Shown: positions 41,069 to 50,014, counted from the stretch's first letter. The stretch: 64,000 bases of DNA from JBDSWU01 sp038230395 (GCA_038230395.1 JBBRNI010000001.1:1-64000), one strand, 5' to 3'. Translations and numbers: made by a program. Notes: a model not told the origin generated them from the sequence alone.

Positions 41069-42256
41069 ATGGAAACTGTAGCAGTAATCTTTGGCGGCCG
41101 CTCAGCTGAGCACGACGTTTCGATAGTGACAGCATTATCGAGTGTTATTAAGCCGCTAGAATTAACTAAAAAGTACAAAGTTGAAGCTATCTACATTGCT
41201 AAAGATGGCGCTTGGTACTGGGATGATCTCCTTAAGGATATTCGGCTGTTTAGTAGCGGCAAAATCGAGGATTTTGTGCGTAATTCTAAGCCTGCCGCTG
41301 TGCAATTTGATGGCGGCCTCAAGCTCTTCAAACCTGGAGGCCTCAAGGGCCGTAAGCAAACTCAAAAAATCGACGTTGTCTTCCCGGCCATGCATGGCAC
41401 TTACGGCGAGGATGGCGACCTGATGGGGTTGCTAGAAATGGCCGGCGTTCCGTACGTTGGTTGTGGGCCAAGTGCTTCGGCGTTAGCCATGGACAAAGTG
41501 CTAGCCAAGCAAATGGCCGTAGCTAACGATATCCCAGTCTGTAAATTCTTGCATTTCACCAAAGCTAATCTAGAACTCGACACTAACCAAGCCGTTACGA
41601 CAATTCTTAAAAATCTGAAGTTCCCATTATTTGTGAAGCCAGCGCATCTTGGTTCAAGCATTGGCATAACTCGGGCCACTAGCGAGCCAGAATTACGTAA
41701 CGCCCTCGAAGTCGCCGCGCACTACGATGACAAAGTTATCGTCGAAGAGGCAGTTAATAATCTGATTGAAGTTACATTACCAATTATTGGTAATGATCAG
41801 CCGCAGCCGGCACTACTAGAGAAACCGATGACCCAGGCCGAAGACTTTTTCGACTTTGAAACTAAGTACATGCAGGGAGGTAAAAAAGGTGCGGGTAAAA
41901 ACTCTGATGGCTCGGGCAAAAGCGGCGCTAAAGGCGCCCAAGGCTATAGCCAAATTCCAGCTGACTTATCAAAAGCTCTGTACGAAAAAGCTGAAAAAAT
42001 CGGCCTCGATGTCTACAAAGCGCTTGGCTGCAGCGGCATCGCCCGCGTCGACATGCTGATAGATAGTAAAACCAGCCAAGTCTACTTCAACGAAGTAAAC
42101 CCCATGCCCGGCAGCCTCTACTCACACAACTGGAACAAAGCCGGTGTATCCAACATTGACCTCGTCCATAAACTTATTAGCTTTGCCCAAGAGCGTCACG
42201 CCGCCAAGCAATCCCTCGCCACTACCTTCGCAACCAACTATCTCAAACAGTTCTAA
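41069..42256 (+). CDS. ddl: D-alanine--D-alanine ligase with a Gly/Lys-rich insertion
   Basis: 395 residues. N-terminal IFGGRSAEHDVSIVTA, ATP-grasp core with MHGTYGEDGDLMGLLEMAGVPYVG (cited in part), FVKPAHLGSSIGITRA, and C-terminal GIARVDMLID and NEVNPMPGSL with Mg2+ ligands: a complete D-Ala-D-Ala ligase. Residues about 268-292, inside the flexible loop after DFETKYMQGG, hold an unusual low-complexity insertion made mainly of Gly, Lys, Ser and Ala. This loop closes over the active site in known enzymes. Supplies the dipeptide for the MurF-like ligase upstream. Confidence 0.95.
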   Translation: METVAVIFGGRSAEHDVSIVTALSSVIKPLELTKKYKVEAIYIAKDGAWYWDDLLKDIRLFSSGKIEDFVRNSKPAAVQFDGGLKLFKPGGLKGRKQTQKIDVVFPAMHGTYGEDGDLMGLLEMAGVPYVGCGPSASALAMDKVLAKQMAVANDIPVCKFLHFTKANLELDTNQAVTTILKNLKFPLFVKPAHLGSSIGITRATSEPELRNALEVAAHYDDKVIVEEAVNNLIEVTLPIIGNDQPQPALLEKPMTQAEDFFDFETKYMQGGKKGAGKNSDGSGKSGAKGAQGYSQIPADLSKALYEKAEKIGLDVYKALGCSGIARVDMLIDSKTSQVYFNEVNPMPGSLYSHNWNKAGVSNIDLVHKLISFAQERHAAKQSLATTFATNYLKQF

Positions 42257-42303
42257 CTCGCTACTGCTTGCATTTGTGTAGATCCGCGCTTAGTCTGAAG
42301 ATT

Positions 42304-42879
42304 ATGCCTTTACAACTTCAGCGAATCACTCGTGTTCTACCCAATCAGCCTTGGCTCGAACGCTTGGGTGAGCTAAGCGAAAATATACAAACCGGACAGT
42401 ATACGCGTTTCCCGGCGGAGACTGGATTTAGGTTGGCCAAGCAAATGAGGCTGCCGTTTATTTTTGAGAATGAAGGCAAAATGCATGGGAGTCTCAGCTT
42501 TGATCAGGTTGTATCACTTGGGGATACAATGAATCGCATGCGTGAGGATTTAGGCGATAGTTATACATTTAAATCTCAAAAACTCAGGATATTATCTCGC
42601 GGAGTTGTAGTCCTTGATGTGCAGCAAACTAACGCATATGAAAAACAGCGTCGTCGGATGGCTACAATGTTGTCAGCTGTCACTGGCCGTACAGTCAGTC
42701 TAATTCCTAAATTTGTTAACGTCGAAATCGCGAGCGTATCTCCTGATTTTCAGGATCCCAAATTGGTGTCTAGGGCGGAAAATCTATTAACTCAGATGGT
42801 CTTTCAGCAGGAAATCCTTTCCGGAGAATTACAGGCTGAAGTGGGGCTGACACAGAATGTATCTCATTTCGAGGTTTAA
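42304..42879 (+). CDS. Hypothetical protein
   Basis: 191 residues from the ATG at 42304; the longer frame from 42268 starts at a weak codon. Soluble, mixed alpha/beta; contains EKQRRRMATMLSAVTGRTVS. No family recognised. Sits between ddl and leuS. Confidence 0.65.
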   Translation: MPLQLQRITRVLPNQPWLERLGELSENIQTGQYTRFPAETGFRLAKQMRLPFIFENEGKMHGSLSFDQVVSLGDTMNRMREDLGDSYTFKSQKLRILSRGVVVLDVQQTNAYEKQRRRMATMLSAVTGRTVSLIPKFVNVEIASVSPDFQDPKLVSRAENLLTQMVFQQEILSGELQAEVGLTQNVSHFEV

Positions 42880-42897
42880 TCACTAAGCTACCTCTGT

Positions 42898-42903
42898 TAT
42901 ACT
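42898..42903 (+). promoter_or_regulatory. Extended -10 promoter of leuS
   Basis: TGTTATACT; hexamer ends 8 bases before the ATG at 42912. Confidence 0.55.
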
Positions 42904-42911
42904 GAACTCAT

Positions 42912-45800
42912 ATGCAGAGATACAATCCAAAAGACATTGAGCCGAAGTGGCAAAAAATTTGGGACGAAACTGGCGTCTACACGACCGATTTAGCCAGCTC
43001 GAAGCCAAAATACTTGGCGATGAGCATGTTCAACTATCCTAGCGGCGCCGGAATTCACATCGGTCACGCCATGAACTACACCATTTCTGACGTCAAAGCT
43101 CGCTTCAAGCGCCAGCAGGGCTTCGAAAGTTATCACCCGGTTGGTTGGGACGCTTTTGGGTTGCCAGGAGAAAATTACGCTATTAAGACCGGTGTTTCAC
43201 CGCAAGAAAGCATGGCCAATATCATTCCGGGCTACCACAAGCAGTACAAAGCTATGGGCTGGAGTAACGATTGGGAAAAAGAGATCGCCACGCATTTGCC
43301 GGAATACTACAAATGGACGCAGTGGATCTTCGTAAAGATGTTCGAGCAAGGCTTAGCGTATCAGGATTCGCGCATGCAGTGGTGGTGCGAAGCCGACAAC
43401 ACCGTGTTAGCAAATGAGCAAATCGTCGACGGTAAATGCTGGCGCCACGATGGGCCTAACGATCCATTGGTCGAAAAGAAAGAAGTCAAACAGTGGTTTT
43501 TCAAAATCACCGAATACGCTAACGAATTATTAGAAGCTACCGACGCTCTCGACTGGACAGAAAGTGTCAAATTAGCCCAAAAGAACTGGATTGGCAAAAG
43601 CCAGGGCGCTGAAATCAACTTTAAAATTGACGGTTCTGACGAGAAAATTACAGTGTTCACTACTCGCCCAGACACGCTGTTTGGTGCGACATTTTTAGTA
43701 CTCGCGCCAGAGCATGAGCTAGTAACCCAAATCACCACTAGCGAGCATTCAGCAGCTGTGAACAATTACGTCAAAATGGCCCAATTAAAATCTGAGGTTG
43801 AACGCCAGGCCAACAAGATAAAAACCGGCGTATTCACCGGCGCATATGCCGTTAATCCAATTAACGATGAAAAAATCCCAGTCTGGATAGCTGATTATGT
43901 GCTGACAGGCTATGGCACGGGCGCGATTATGGCCGTACCAGCCCACGACGAACGTGACCACGAATTTGCCACCAAGTACAATATCCCGATTATTGAAGTT
44001 ATCGCTGAACTATTTCAAGGTACAGGTAAGGATGCCACGCGTTCTAATGTTGAAACATTAGTTCGACCAGTTGTCGACGCCATTATTGTTAATCAACATG
44101 GTGAGTATCTGCTTGAAGTTGAGGCCGACGATATTCATTTTGTAGGTGGTGGTGTTGATCCTGAGGATGCTGATGATATTGCTGGCTTAAAGCGTGAAGT
44201 TTTGGAAGAGGTTGGCTTTAGTGACATTGTAAATGTTCGGCTGGTAACAAATAAAACAGCGTTTCAGGGATACCGCATACCGAAGGCTAAGAACCAAGAC
44301 ACCATAGGTACATTTTATGAGGTAATTTTGGATTCCGATAGCCAGATACCAAGTGAGATAGATGAAGGCCGTCACAGTATCAAGTGGGTCAAAAAAGATG
44401 ACGTTTCTGAGCAGCTTACCTGGATCCACCATCAGGATGCTTGGGCAAAATATCTGACGGGTAAGCTACCTATTTATACTGGTGGTGGTGTGCTAATCAA
44501 TTCGGGCGAGTTTAACTGGATGCCGAGCGATGAAGCAAAGCGTACAATCGTCGATAAGCTCGAAAAGCAAGGTGCCGCTATTAAAAAAACCAATTTCAAG
44601 ATGCGTGACTGGAGTGTTAGTCGTCAGCGGTATTGGGGTTCGCCGATCCCGATTATTTATTGCCCAGAGTGTGGTCCACTGGCCTTGCTGGAAGACCAGT
44701 TACCAGTAATGTTGCCGGAGCTTGATGACTTTCAGCCGAGCGGCGATGGCCGCAGTGCGCTGGCTCGAGCAACAGATTGGCTGAAAGTTGATTGCCCAAA
44801 GTGTGGTGGCCCGGCTGAGCGCGAAACGGACACCCTGGACACCTATATTTGTAGTAGTTGGTACATGTACCGCTTCCTCGATCCACATAATCAGCAGCAA
44901 ATTTTTGATAGTGAGACAGTCAACAAATGGATGCCGGTTGATTTTTATAATGGTGGTGATCACGCCACAGCCCATCTGTTATATGCCCGATTTGTGGCTC
45001 GCTTTTTTATGAAACTCGGCATTGCCAAGAACCCGGAGCCATTTAAACAGATGTTGTTCAATGGCAAAGTTACTGCAAGCGACGGTACCAATTTTAGTAA
45101 GTCGAAGGGCAACGGTGTTGATCCGCTTGATATCATTGCTCAAGGCTACGGCGCCGATGCGCTGCGCACCTACTTGATGTTCGCAGCGCCCTTAGAACTG
45201 TGGGCCAAGTGGGACCCTAATGGCGTGCCCGGCACGCACCGCTTTTTGTCACGCATCTGGACGCTTGTCCAAGAATACCAAATAGCTGAACCAGGTGATA
45301 CGCCAGAGGCGCAGCGCAAATTAATCCTACGCGCCACGCATCAGGCCATTAAAAAGATGACTGAAGACATAGAATCTAACGCCTACAATACGGCTATTGC
45401 TGCCGGCATGACACTGGTAAACAACCTCTACAAACTTAAGGTTGATGGACTTGCCAAGAACGATACTTGGCAGGCAGCGCTCGAGGCAATTGTAGCTTGC
45501 GTTGGTCCATTCGCACCGCATATATCTGAAGAACTGTGGCACCAGTTAGGCCACAGTGGCTCAGTGCATCGTGATAGTTGGCCAAAATACGATGAACGTT
45601 ACCTGGCACAAGAAACCATCACTATAGTTGTGCAGGTCAATGGGAAACTACGCGGCGAAATTAGGGTCGCCACCGATGCTGAGGAGGCGAGTATAGTCGA
45701 AGCTGCTAAGGCCGATGCAAAAGTCGCTGCCTATCTGCAGGGCCAGGCTGTGCGCAAGACGATCTATGTTAACGGCAAGTTGGTTAACTTCGTAGTCTAG
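42912..45800 (+). CDS. leuS: Leucyl-tRNA synthetase with a Nudix domain inserted in the editing region
   Basis: 962 residues. Catalytic signatures H49-I-G-H52 and FSKSK at 728-732 (the KMSKS motif). The CP1 editing domain shows TTRPDTLFGATF and GTGAIMAVPAHDERDHEF. After KYNIPIIEVI (about residue 360) a foreign block of about 150 residues follows: VVDAIIVNQHGEYLLEVE and a Nudix-like box with GGGVDPED and REVLEEVGF, ending before YTGGGVLINSGEF where normal LeuRS resumes. The Nudix helix has two extra residues relative to the canonical GX5EX7REUXEEXGU. The anticodon-binding domain is complete. It charges tRNA-Leu; a tRNA-Leu gene lies upstream at 38238. Confidence 0.95.
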   Translation: MQRYNPKDIEPKWQKIWDETGVYTTDLASSKPKYLAMSMFNYPSGAGIHIGHAMNYTISDVKARFKRQQGFESYHPVGWDAFGLPGENYAIKTGVSPQESMANIIPGYHKQYKAMGWSNDWEKEIATHLPEYYKWTQWIFVKMFEQGLAYQDSRMQWWCEADNTVLANEQIVDGKCWRHDGPNDPLVEKKEVKQWFFKITEYANELLEATDALDWTESVKLAQKNWIGKSQGAEINFKIDGSDEKITVFTTRPDTLFGATFLVLAPEHELVTQITTSEHSAAVNNYVKMAQLKSEVERQANKIKTGVFTGAYAVNPINDEKIPVWIADYVLTGYGTGAIMAVPAHDERDHEFATKYNIPIIEVIAELFQGTGKDATRSNVETLVRPVVDAIIVNQHGEYLLEVEADDIHFVGGGVDPEDADDIAGLKREVLEEVGFSDIVNVRLVTNKTAFQGYRIPKAKNQDTIGTFYEVILDSDSQIPSEIDEGRHSIKWVKKDDVSEQLTWIHHQDAWAKYLTGKLPIYTGGGVLINSGEFNWMPSDEAKRTIVDKLEKQGAAIKKTNFKMRDWSVSRQRYWGSPIPIIYCPECGPLALLEDQLPVMLPELDDFQPSGDGRSALARATDWLKVDCPKCGGPAERETDTLDTYICSSWYMYRFLDPHNQQQIFDSETVNKWMPVDFYNGGDHATAHLLYARFVARFFMKLGIAKNPEPFKQMLFNGKVTASDGTNFSKSKGNGVDPLDIIAQGYGADALRTYLMFAAPLELWAKWDPNGVPGTHRFLSRIWTLVQEYQIAEPGDTPEAQRKLILRATHQAIKKMTEDIESNAYNTAIAAGMTLVNNLYKLKVDGLAKNDTWQAALEAIVACVGPFAPHISEELWHQLGHSGSVHRDSWPKYDERYLAQETITIVVQVNGKLRGEIRVATDAEEASIVEAAKADAKVAAYLQGQAVRKTIYVNGKLVNFVV

Positions 45801-45845
45801 CTGTGTTAAATGTTACGCAGCCTTGATTGTAAGGTGTTTCTGAGC

Positions 45846-45851
45846 TATAAT
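45846..45851 (+). promoter_or_regulatory. -10 promoter of rpmF
   Basis: TATAAT about 48 bases before the rpmF start; AAAGGA then serves as ribosome binding site. Confidence 0.55.
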
Positions 45852-45898
45852 GTCACCAAGAATTAGCATAAACATGTGCTTTGAAAGGAATTATATTT

Positions 45899-46042
45899 AT
45901 GGGAAAACCAAAGAAGCGAACTAGTCCGCGCAAATCCGGCACCCGTCGTAGCCACATCGTTCTAGAGCTTGCTCGTAAGGTCAACGCTACGTCGCCAGTA
46001 AAAGTTCGCACTACTCAGCGCGAATCCAGCAAAATTGCCTAA
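45899..46042 (+). CDS. rpmF: 50S ribosomal protein L32
   Basis: 47 residues starting MGKPKKRTSPRKSGTRRSH, the clear N-terminal signature of L32 (PKKRTSxxxxxxRRSH). The C-terminal half is shorter and differs from longer L32 forms, and no zinc-binding Cys are present. AAAGGA lies upstream at good spacing. First gene of the rpmF-nusB-Nudix-rnc-rpsP-khpA group. Confidence 0.9.
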   Translation: MGKPKKRTSPRKSGTRRSHIVLELARKVNATSPVKVRTTQRESSKIA

Positions 46043-46100
46043 GCTGTATTTATAGCGTCATTACTGTCCCAAAGGCAACCAAAACAGGAAATTTAACAAT

Positions 46101-46661
46101 ATGGCATCCAATAGACACCTCGGTCGAATCATAGCTCTACAAACGCTGTATGAGGCGGAGTTTCGATTGGAAGCTGTTGATGTATCATTTGATATCAACG
46201 AAGTCTTAGCTCGCAACATTAGTCGCTACGAAGATATGGTTGATGATGTGGTTTTTATCAAAAAGCTAGTAGCTGGTGTGCAGCAGAATGCATCAGCACT
46301 GGACGCCAAGTTGCAGCCAGTAGCACCAGAATGGCCGATTGATCAAATTGCTCGAATGGACCGCTTGGTGTTACGCATCGGGCTGTATGAATTAGAAAAC
46401 GAAGCTGATGTGCCACCCAAGGTCGTGATTAACGAAGCAGTTGAGCTAGCCAAAGCTTTTGGGGGTGATAATTCATCTAAGTTCGTCAACGGAGTACTAG
46501 GTACTTTGCTTCGACAAAGGGATCCTACGCCTGAGTTAGCTACTGACATTGTTGCCAGCGCCGTCAAACCAGTCGCAGCGCCAAAGCGGGTTAAATCTGT
46601 CACTAAATCAACTAAAAAAGTAACCACCAAAGCCACCAAAGCCAACAAAGAAATGGCCTAA
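46101..46661 (+). CDS. nusB: Transcription antitermination factor NusB with a basic tail
   Basis: 186 residues. NRHLGRIIALQTLYEAEFR at the start, then RMDRLVLRIGLYELE, VVINEAVELAKAFGGDNSSKFVNGVLG (cited in part) are the NusB core, an all-helical RNA-binding protein of rRNA antitermination complexes. After residue about 150 a Lys/Thr/Ala-rich tail of some 35 residues extends the protein beyond the usual length. Confidence 0.93.
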   Translation: MASNRHLGRIIALQTLYEAEFRLEAVDVSFDINEVLARNISRYEDMVDDVVFIKKLVAGVQQNASALDAKLQPVAPEWPIDQIARMDRLVLRIGLYELENEADVPPKVVINEAVELAKAFGGDNSSKFVNGVLGTLLRQRDPTPELATDIVASAVKPVAAPKRVKSVTKSTKKVTTKATKANKEMA

Positions 46662-46668
46662 TTTGAAT

Positions 46669-47178
46669 ATGAAACGACCAAAACCACTGAAGGGTCCTAT
46701 CCAAGGATTCCGTAATCTTGTTGGCAAGCGCCGACCCATCATTGATGAAGTCGTTCGAGAGACAACATCTGGTGGCATTGTTTTTCGTAAGGATGCAGAA
46801 AATAAAGTCGAGATTCTGCTTATCCAAGACGCTAAAAATCGTTGGACCATCCCCAAGGGTCATGTCGAACCAGGTGAAGAGCCCAAGCAGACTGCTGAAC
46901 GTGAAATCCGTGAAGAAACCGGCCTGCAAGAGATGAAGATGTATAGTTGGCTGGGCAAGGTAAACTTCCGCTATCGCCGAGCGCACACTTTAGTTTTGAT
47001 GACCATGCATATCTACTTAGTCGAGGGGCAAGGCGACACTAATAAACTCGAGGGTGAAGACTGGCTCACAGACATTAAGTGGCTGCCGGCTACCGAAGCT
47101 GTCGACAAAATTGCTTACGACGATATTGGTAAGTTGATACTAGTTGGAATGAAAAAAATCAGGAGTGGTAAACTCTAG
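46669..47178 (+). CDS. Nudix hydrolase
   Basis: 169 residues from the ATG at 46669. A textbook Nudix box: GHVEPGEEPKQTAEREIREE followed by TGL (GX5EX7REUXEEXGU with all residues), preceded by SGGIVFRKDAENKVEILLIQ. Substrate unknown; this type often cleaves Ap4A or nucleoside diphosphate derivatives. It starts 7 bases after nusB and ends 2 bases before rnc. Confidence 0.93.
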   Translation: MKRPKPLKGPIQGFRNLVGKRRPIIDEVVRETTSGGIVFRKDAENKVEILLIQDAKNRWTIPKGHVEPGEEPKQTAEREIREETGLQEMKMYSWLGKVNFRYRRAHTLVLMTMHIYLVEGQGDTNKLEGEDWLTDIKWLPATEAVDKIAYDDIGKLILVGMKKIRSGKL

Positions 47179-47180
47179 TA

Positions 47181-47903
47181 ATGGACACTTCTGTTTACGC
47201 CACTTTCGCGACCGAAAAATTACATGTCACATTTAACAATATTGATTTGTTAATTACCGCTTTCACCCATCGGTCGTATCTTAATGAGCACAAAAAGACA
47301 GTTCAAGAACACAACGAACGCCTAGAATTCTTAGGTGACGCAGTACTTGAGCTGGTGGTCACCCAGTACTTGTACGTAACCTACAGCGAGCCAGAAGGCA
47401 TCCTGACTAACTGGCGCTCTAGCTTAGTGCGTACCGAGTCAATTGGTGCAGCCGCCGCTAAATTTGGCTTTGAGCCACTGCTAAGGCTTAGCCGTGGTGA
47501 GAAGCGTGGCACTGAGCGAGCGCGGGCCCAGATTTTGGCCAATAGTTTTGAAGCTGTCGTTGGTGCGCTCTATCTGGATCAGGGCTATGACACCGCCCGG
47601 GTGTTTATTACCGAAGCTATAATCAGTACCTTTGAAGAAATTTTGAGCAGTGGCTCGTGGATGGATCCTAAGTCCCACTTACAAGAACTAGCCCAAAGCC
47701 AAGAAACAGCCACGCCAGTCTACCGAGTTATGAGCGAAGAGGGTCCTGACCACGACAAAGTCTTTACCGTTGGTGTATTTGTTAGTGATGTGCTGCGCGG
47801 CCAGGGAACCGGCCCAAGCAAGCAAGCTGGGCAGCAAAAAGCCGCCGAAGCCGCCTTAGACTTTTATCAGGTACCGGTTGAGCCTGGCAGAGCAGTGCAG
47901 TAA
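47181..47903 (+). CDS. rnc: Ribonuclease III
   Basis: 240 residues. The catalytic signature ERLEFLGDAVLELVV (E49, D53) lies in the N-terminal endonuclease domain, with a second acidic cluster at ANSFEAVVGALYLDQGYD. The C-terminal dsRNA-binding domain starts near DPKSHLQELAQS and includes the GTGPSKQAGQQKAAEAAL helix. It processes rRNA precursors and other double-stranded RNA. Confidence 0.95.
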   Translation: MDTSVYATFATEKLHVTFNNIDLLITAFTHRSYLNEHKKTVQEHNERLEFLGDAVLELVVTQYLYVTYSEPEGILTNWRSSLVRTESIGAAAAKFGFEPLLRLSRGEKRGTERARAQILANSFEAVVGALYLDQGYDTARVFITEAIISTFEEILSSGSWMDPKSHLQELAQSQETATPVYRVMSEEGPDHDKVFTVGVFVSDVLRGQGTGPSKQAGQQKAAEAALDFYQVPVEPGRAVQ

Positions 47904-47990
47904 TCAAGTTAGGCTGGAGGGCGTTGACAATAGGGGTCGTTATCTGTAAAATGGTACAGATTGTCTTACCAATAAATTAGGAGTTAAATA

Positions 47991-48404
47991 ATGTTAGTTA
48001 TTCGCATGCAGCGTACTGGCCGCAAAGGTCACGCCATGTTCCGCGTAGTAGTCCAAGACTCACGCCGGACCCCAAGCAGCGGCAAAGTTGTCGCTCAGCT
48101 GGGAAGCTATGATCCACACGCCAAAACTTTAATTCTCAACAAAGAGAAAGTTACTTTTTACCTCGAACACGGCGCCCAGCCATCTGAGCGAGCCGCTCGC
48201 TTAATTGCTGGCGACGGTATCAAGTTACCCGAATGGGTTAAAGGGAACTCTGTCCGAACCCGTACGGTGCGCAACGCTGACAAACGACGCAGCACGACTC
48301 CGGTTGCTCCAGTTGAAGAGCCAGCTAAAGAACCAGTAGCAGAAGTAGTATCCGCTGAAGTCACTGTCGAAGATGCGCCATCAGAAACAGTTGTAGCTGA
48401 ATAA
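47991..48404 (+). CDS. rpsP: 30S ribosomal protein S16 with an acidic extension
   Basis: 137 residues: MLVIRMQRTGRKGHAMFRVV is the S16 start, with DSRRTPSSGKVVAQLGSYDP and the L-rich C-terminal part of the core to about residue 90. A Val/Glu/Pro-rich tail of about 40 residues follows, longer than usual. AGGAG precedes the ATG. The rpsP-khpA order is conserved widely. Confidence 0.94.
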   Translation: MLVIRMQRTGRKGHAMFRVVVQDSRRTPSSGKVVAQLGSYDPHAKTLILNKEKVTFYLEHGAQPSERAARLIAGDGIKLPEWVKGNSVRTRTVRNADKRRSTTPVAPVEEPAKEPVAEVVSAEVTVEDAPSETVVAE

Positions 48405-48503
48405 ACACCTACAGAAGCCTAAATACAACGAGATTTTTCACTCACCTAGCTTGAGTTGCTTTGCTATACTATTCAAATACCGTAATTGAGAGGGACCAGA
48501 CTC

Positions 48504-48968
48504 ATGGATAATAGCATTGACCAGCAATTTGTAGAATTTGTAGTTAAATCACTGGTAAGTAATCCTGATGCGGTCGTAGTCGAGCGCCGAATCGACGAAA
48601 AAGGTGTTTTATTGGAACTGACTGTTGACCCTGAAGATCTTGGCCGCGTCATTGGTAAGCGTGGTGCAACTGCTCAGTCACTGCGGACCTTGTTGCGCGC
48701 GCTCGGCACCAAAAATGATGCTCGCTACAACCTCAAAATTATTGATAATGGCACACCTGGCGCCGGTCATGCTACAAGTGATGACAGTCAAACCCAAGCG
48801 ACACCAGCCGCCACTAATGATTACCAGGCTGCCCCAGTGAGTTCACCCAACACATCGTTGAGTGATGAGCTTGGTATAGAGCATGACGAAGTCGAAAGTA
48901 GTGAGCACAGCAACCGCTTGACGCAGACTCGCCGTGAGTTAGCTGACCTTGATGATCTAGACGTCTAG
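48504..48968 (+). CDS. khpA: KH-domain RNA-binding protein KhpA with a long tail
   Basis: 154 residues from ATG 48504 with GAGAGGG upstream. FVEFVVKSLVSNPDAVVV and the KH signature GRVIGKRGATAQSLRTLLRA (GxxG loop) form the KhpA core (about 75 residues). The following 75 residues are low-complexity, acidic and Ser/Thr-rich. KhpA binds RNA and affects cell-size control in Firmicutes; here it lies just after rpsP, as in many bacteria. Confidence 0.92.
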   Translation: MDNSIDQQFVEFVVKSLVSNPDAVVVERRIDEKGVLLELTVDPEDLGRVIGKRGATAQSLRTLLRALGTKNDARYNLKIIDNGTPGAGHATSDDSQTQATPAATNDYQAAPVSSPNTSLSDELGIEHDEVESSEHSNRLTQTRRELADLDDLDV

Positions 48969-49024
48969 ATCAATATCCCGAACTAAGTTAGTAACGGTTC
49001 CAGCGTTGTAATTACTGATTTTTC
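48969..49024. other. Start of a 310-base non-coding gap where rimM would be expected
   Basis: Between khpA and trmD no protein gene is supported. In many bacteria rimM lies here. The gap contains the predicted small RNA listed next and its terminator. A 40-codon GTG frame at 49075 reads through the terminator and is not convincing. Confidence 0.6.
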
Positions 49025-49053
49025 TTGATTAGCATAAGCGAGCGGCCTATACT
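49025..49053 (+). promoter_or_regulatory. Promoter of a predicted small RNA
   Basis: TTGATT (49025-49030), 17 bases, TATACT (49048-49053): good sigma-70-like spacing. Flanking CTTGATTA and TAATCAAG (about 49024 and 49054) form an inverted repeat around the promoter, a possible operator. Confidence 0.5.
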
Positions 49054-49059
49054 CTTAAT

Positions 49060-49192
49060 CAAGTCACGATAGTGTGGCACGTAAATTTATTTTACAATTC
49101 AAACAAAAATTAAACAGGCTCTGCGAGCCATTTCTAGCAATAGAATTGGGAGCTTTATGTGACAAAAAGAACCTCTTCGGAGGTTCTTTTTG
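49060..49192 (+). ncRNA. Predicted small RNA between khpA and trmD
   Basis: About 130 bases from the promoter above to an intrinsic terminator. It contains a hairpin GGCTC-TGC-GAGCC at 49117-49129. No known RNA family recognised; it may also be a terminated leader. Expression is not shown. Confidence 0.4.
49165..49192 (+). terminator. Intrinsic terminator before trmD
   Basis: AAAAGAACCT (49165-49174), loop CTTCGG, AGGTTCTTTT (49181-49190), TT: a very stable hairpin with UUCG-type loop and T-run. Confidence 0.9.
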
Positions 49193-49266
49193 GTAGGTAC
49201 GGTGTGACATATGTGTCAGACCACTGTTGGTGTTAGACCTAGTGTTGCTGATCCTGGCTGGTTTGT

Positions 49267-49272
49267 TACAAT
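49267..49272 (+). promoter_or_regulatory. Extended -10 promoter predicting a leaderless trmD mRNA
   Basis: TGTTACAAT; hexamer ends 6 bases before the ATG at 49279. Confidence 0.5.
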
Positions 49273-49278
49273 TAACAG

Positions 49279-49923
49279 ATGAAAATACAAGTCATCACAC
49301 TGTTTCCAGAAATGTTCAATGGCGTGCTCAGCACTAGTATGCTCTGGAAAGCCAGCGACAGGGGTATCGTTCAATACGAAACAATTGATTTGCGACAATT
49401 TGGCGCCGGTGCTCGTAACCAAGTTGATGACACGCCATATGGCGGCGGCGACGGCATGCTGCTGATGGTCGAGCCGCTATTGAAGGCCATTGAGCACGCC
49501 AAGACTAATGACCCAACAGCCACAGTTTTTTTGCCAACACCTCGTGGGAAGATATATAAACAGTCCGATGCTAAGCGCTTAGCTGCTGCTAGCCATGGTT
49601 TGATAATCATCTGCCCACGCTACGAGGGCTACGACGAGCGGATTACCGAGTGGGTCGATGAGCAGTTTTGTATAGGTAATTATGTCCTGACTGGCGGCGA
49701 ACTGCCGGCAATGATCCTGATTGATTCAGTTGTTAGACTCTTGCCCGGTGTACTGGGTGGGGAAACTAGCACCGAAATAGAATCCTTTCAGGCGGATGAC
49801 ATCAGCATCGAATTCCCTCAGTATACTAGGCCTGAGGATTTTCAGGGACGCAAGGTCCCAGATGTATTACTGAGTGGACATCACGCCGAAATTGATAAGT
49901 GGCGCCAAGCCCAGTCCCGCTAA
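49279..49923 (+). CDS. trmD: tRNA (guanine-N1)-methyltransferase
   Basis: 214 residues. MKIQVITLFPEMFNGVLSTS at the start, then DDTPYGGGDGMLLMVEPLL, and the trefoil-knot SAM-binding segment CPRYEGYDERITEWVD with IGNYVLTGGELPAMILIDSV; QYTRPEDFQGRKVPDVLLSG is the late conserved part. It methylates G37 of tRNAs. It stands apart from rpsP-khpA by a terminator and its own promoter. Confidence 0.96.
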   Translation: MKIQVITLFPEMFNGVLSTSMLWKASDRGIVQYETIDLRQFGAGARNQVDDTPYGGGDGMLLMVEPLLKAIEHAKTNDPTATVFLPTPRGKIYKQSDAKRLAAASHGLIIICPRYEGYDERITEWVDEQFCIGNYVLTGGELPAMILIDSVVRLLPGVLGGETSTEIESFQADDISIEFPQYTRPEDFQGRKVPDVLLSGHHAEIDKWRQAQSR

Positions 49924-50014
49924 TTAAATATATGATTGTAACCATCCTTATAGCAGGCTTTTGGCCTAATTAGCTATAATGGGAACACTAATAGGCAAAT
50001 AGGAGACTATCATT

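Noticed and set aside
49075..49200. Forty-codon GTG frame in the khpA-trmD gap
   Set aside because: It reads through the strong terminator and has no SD or recognisable sequence; a remnant of rimM is not supported.
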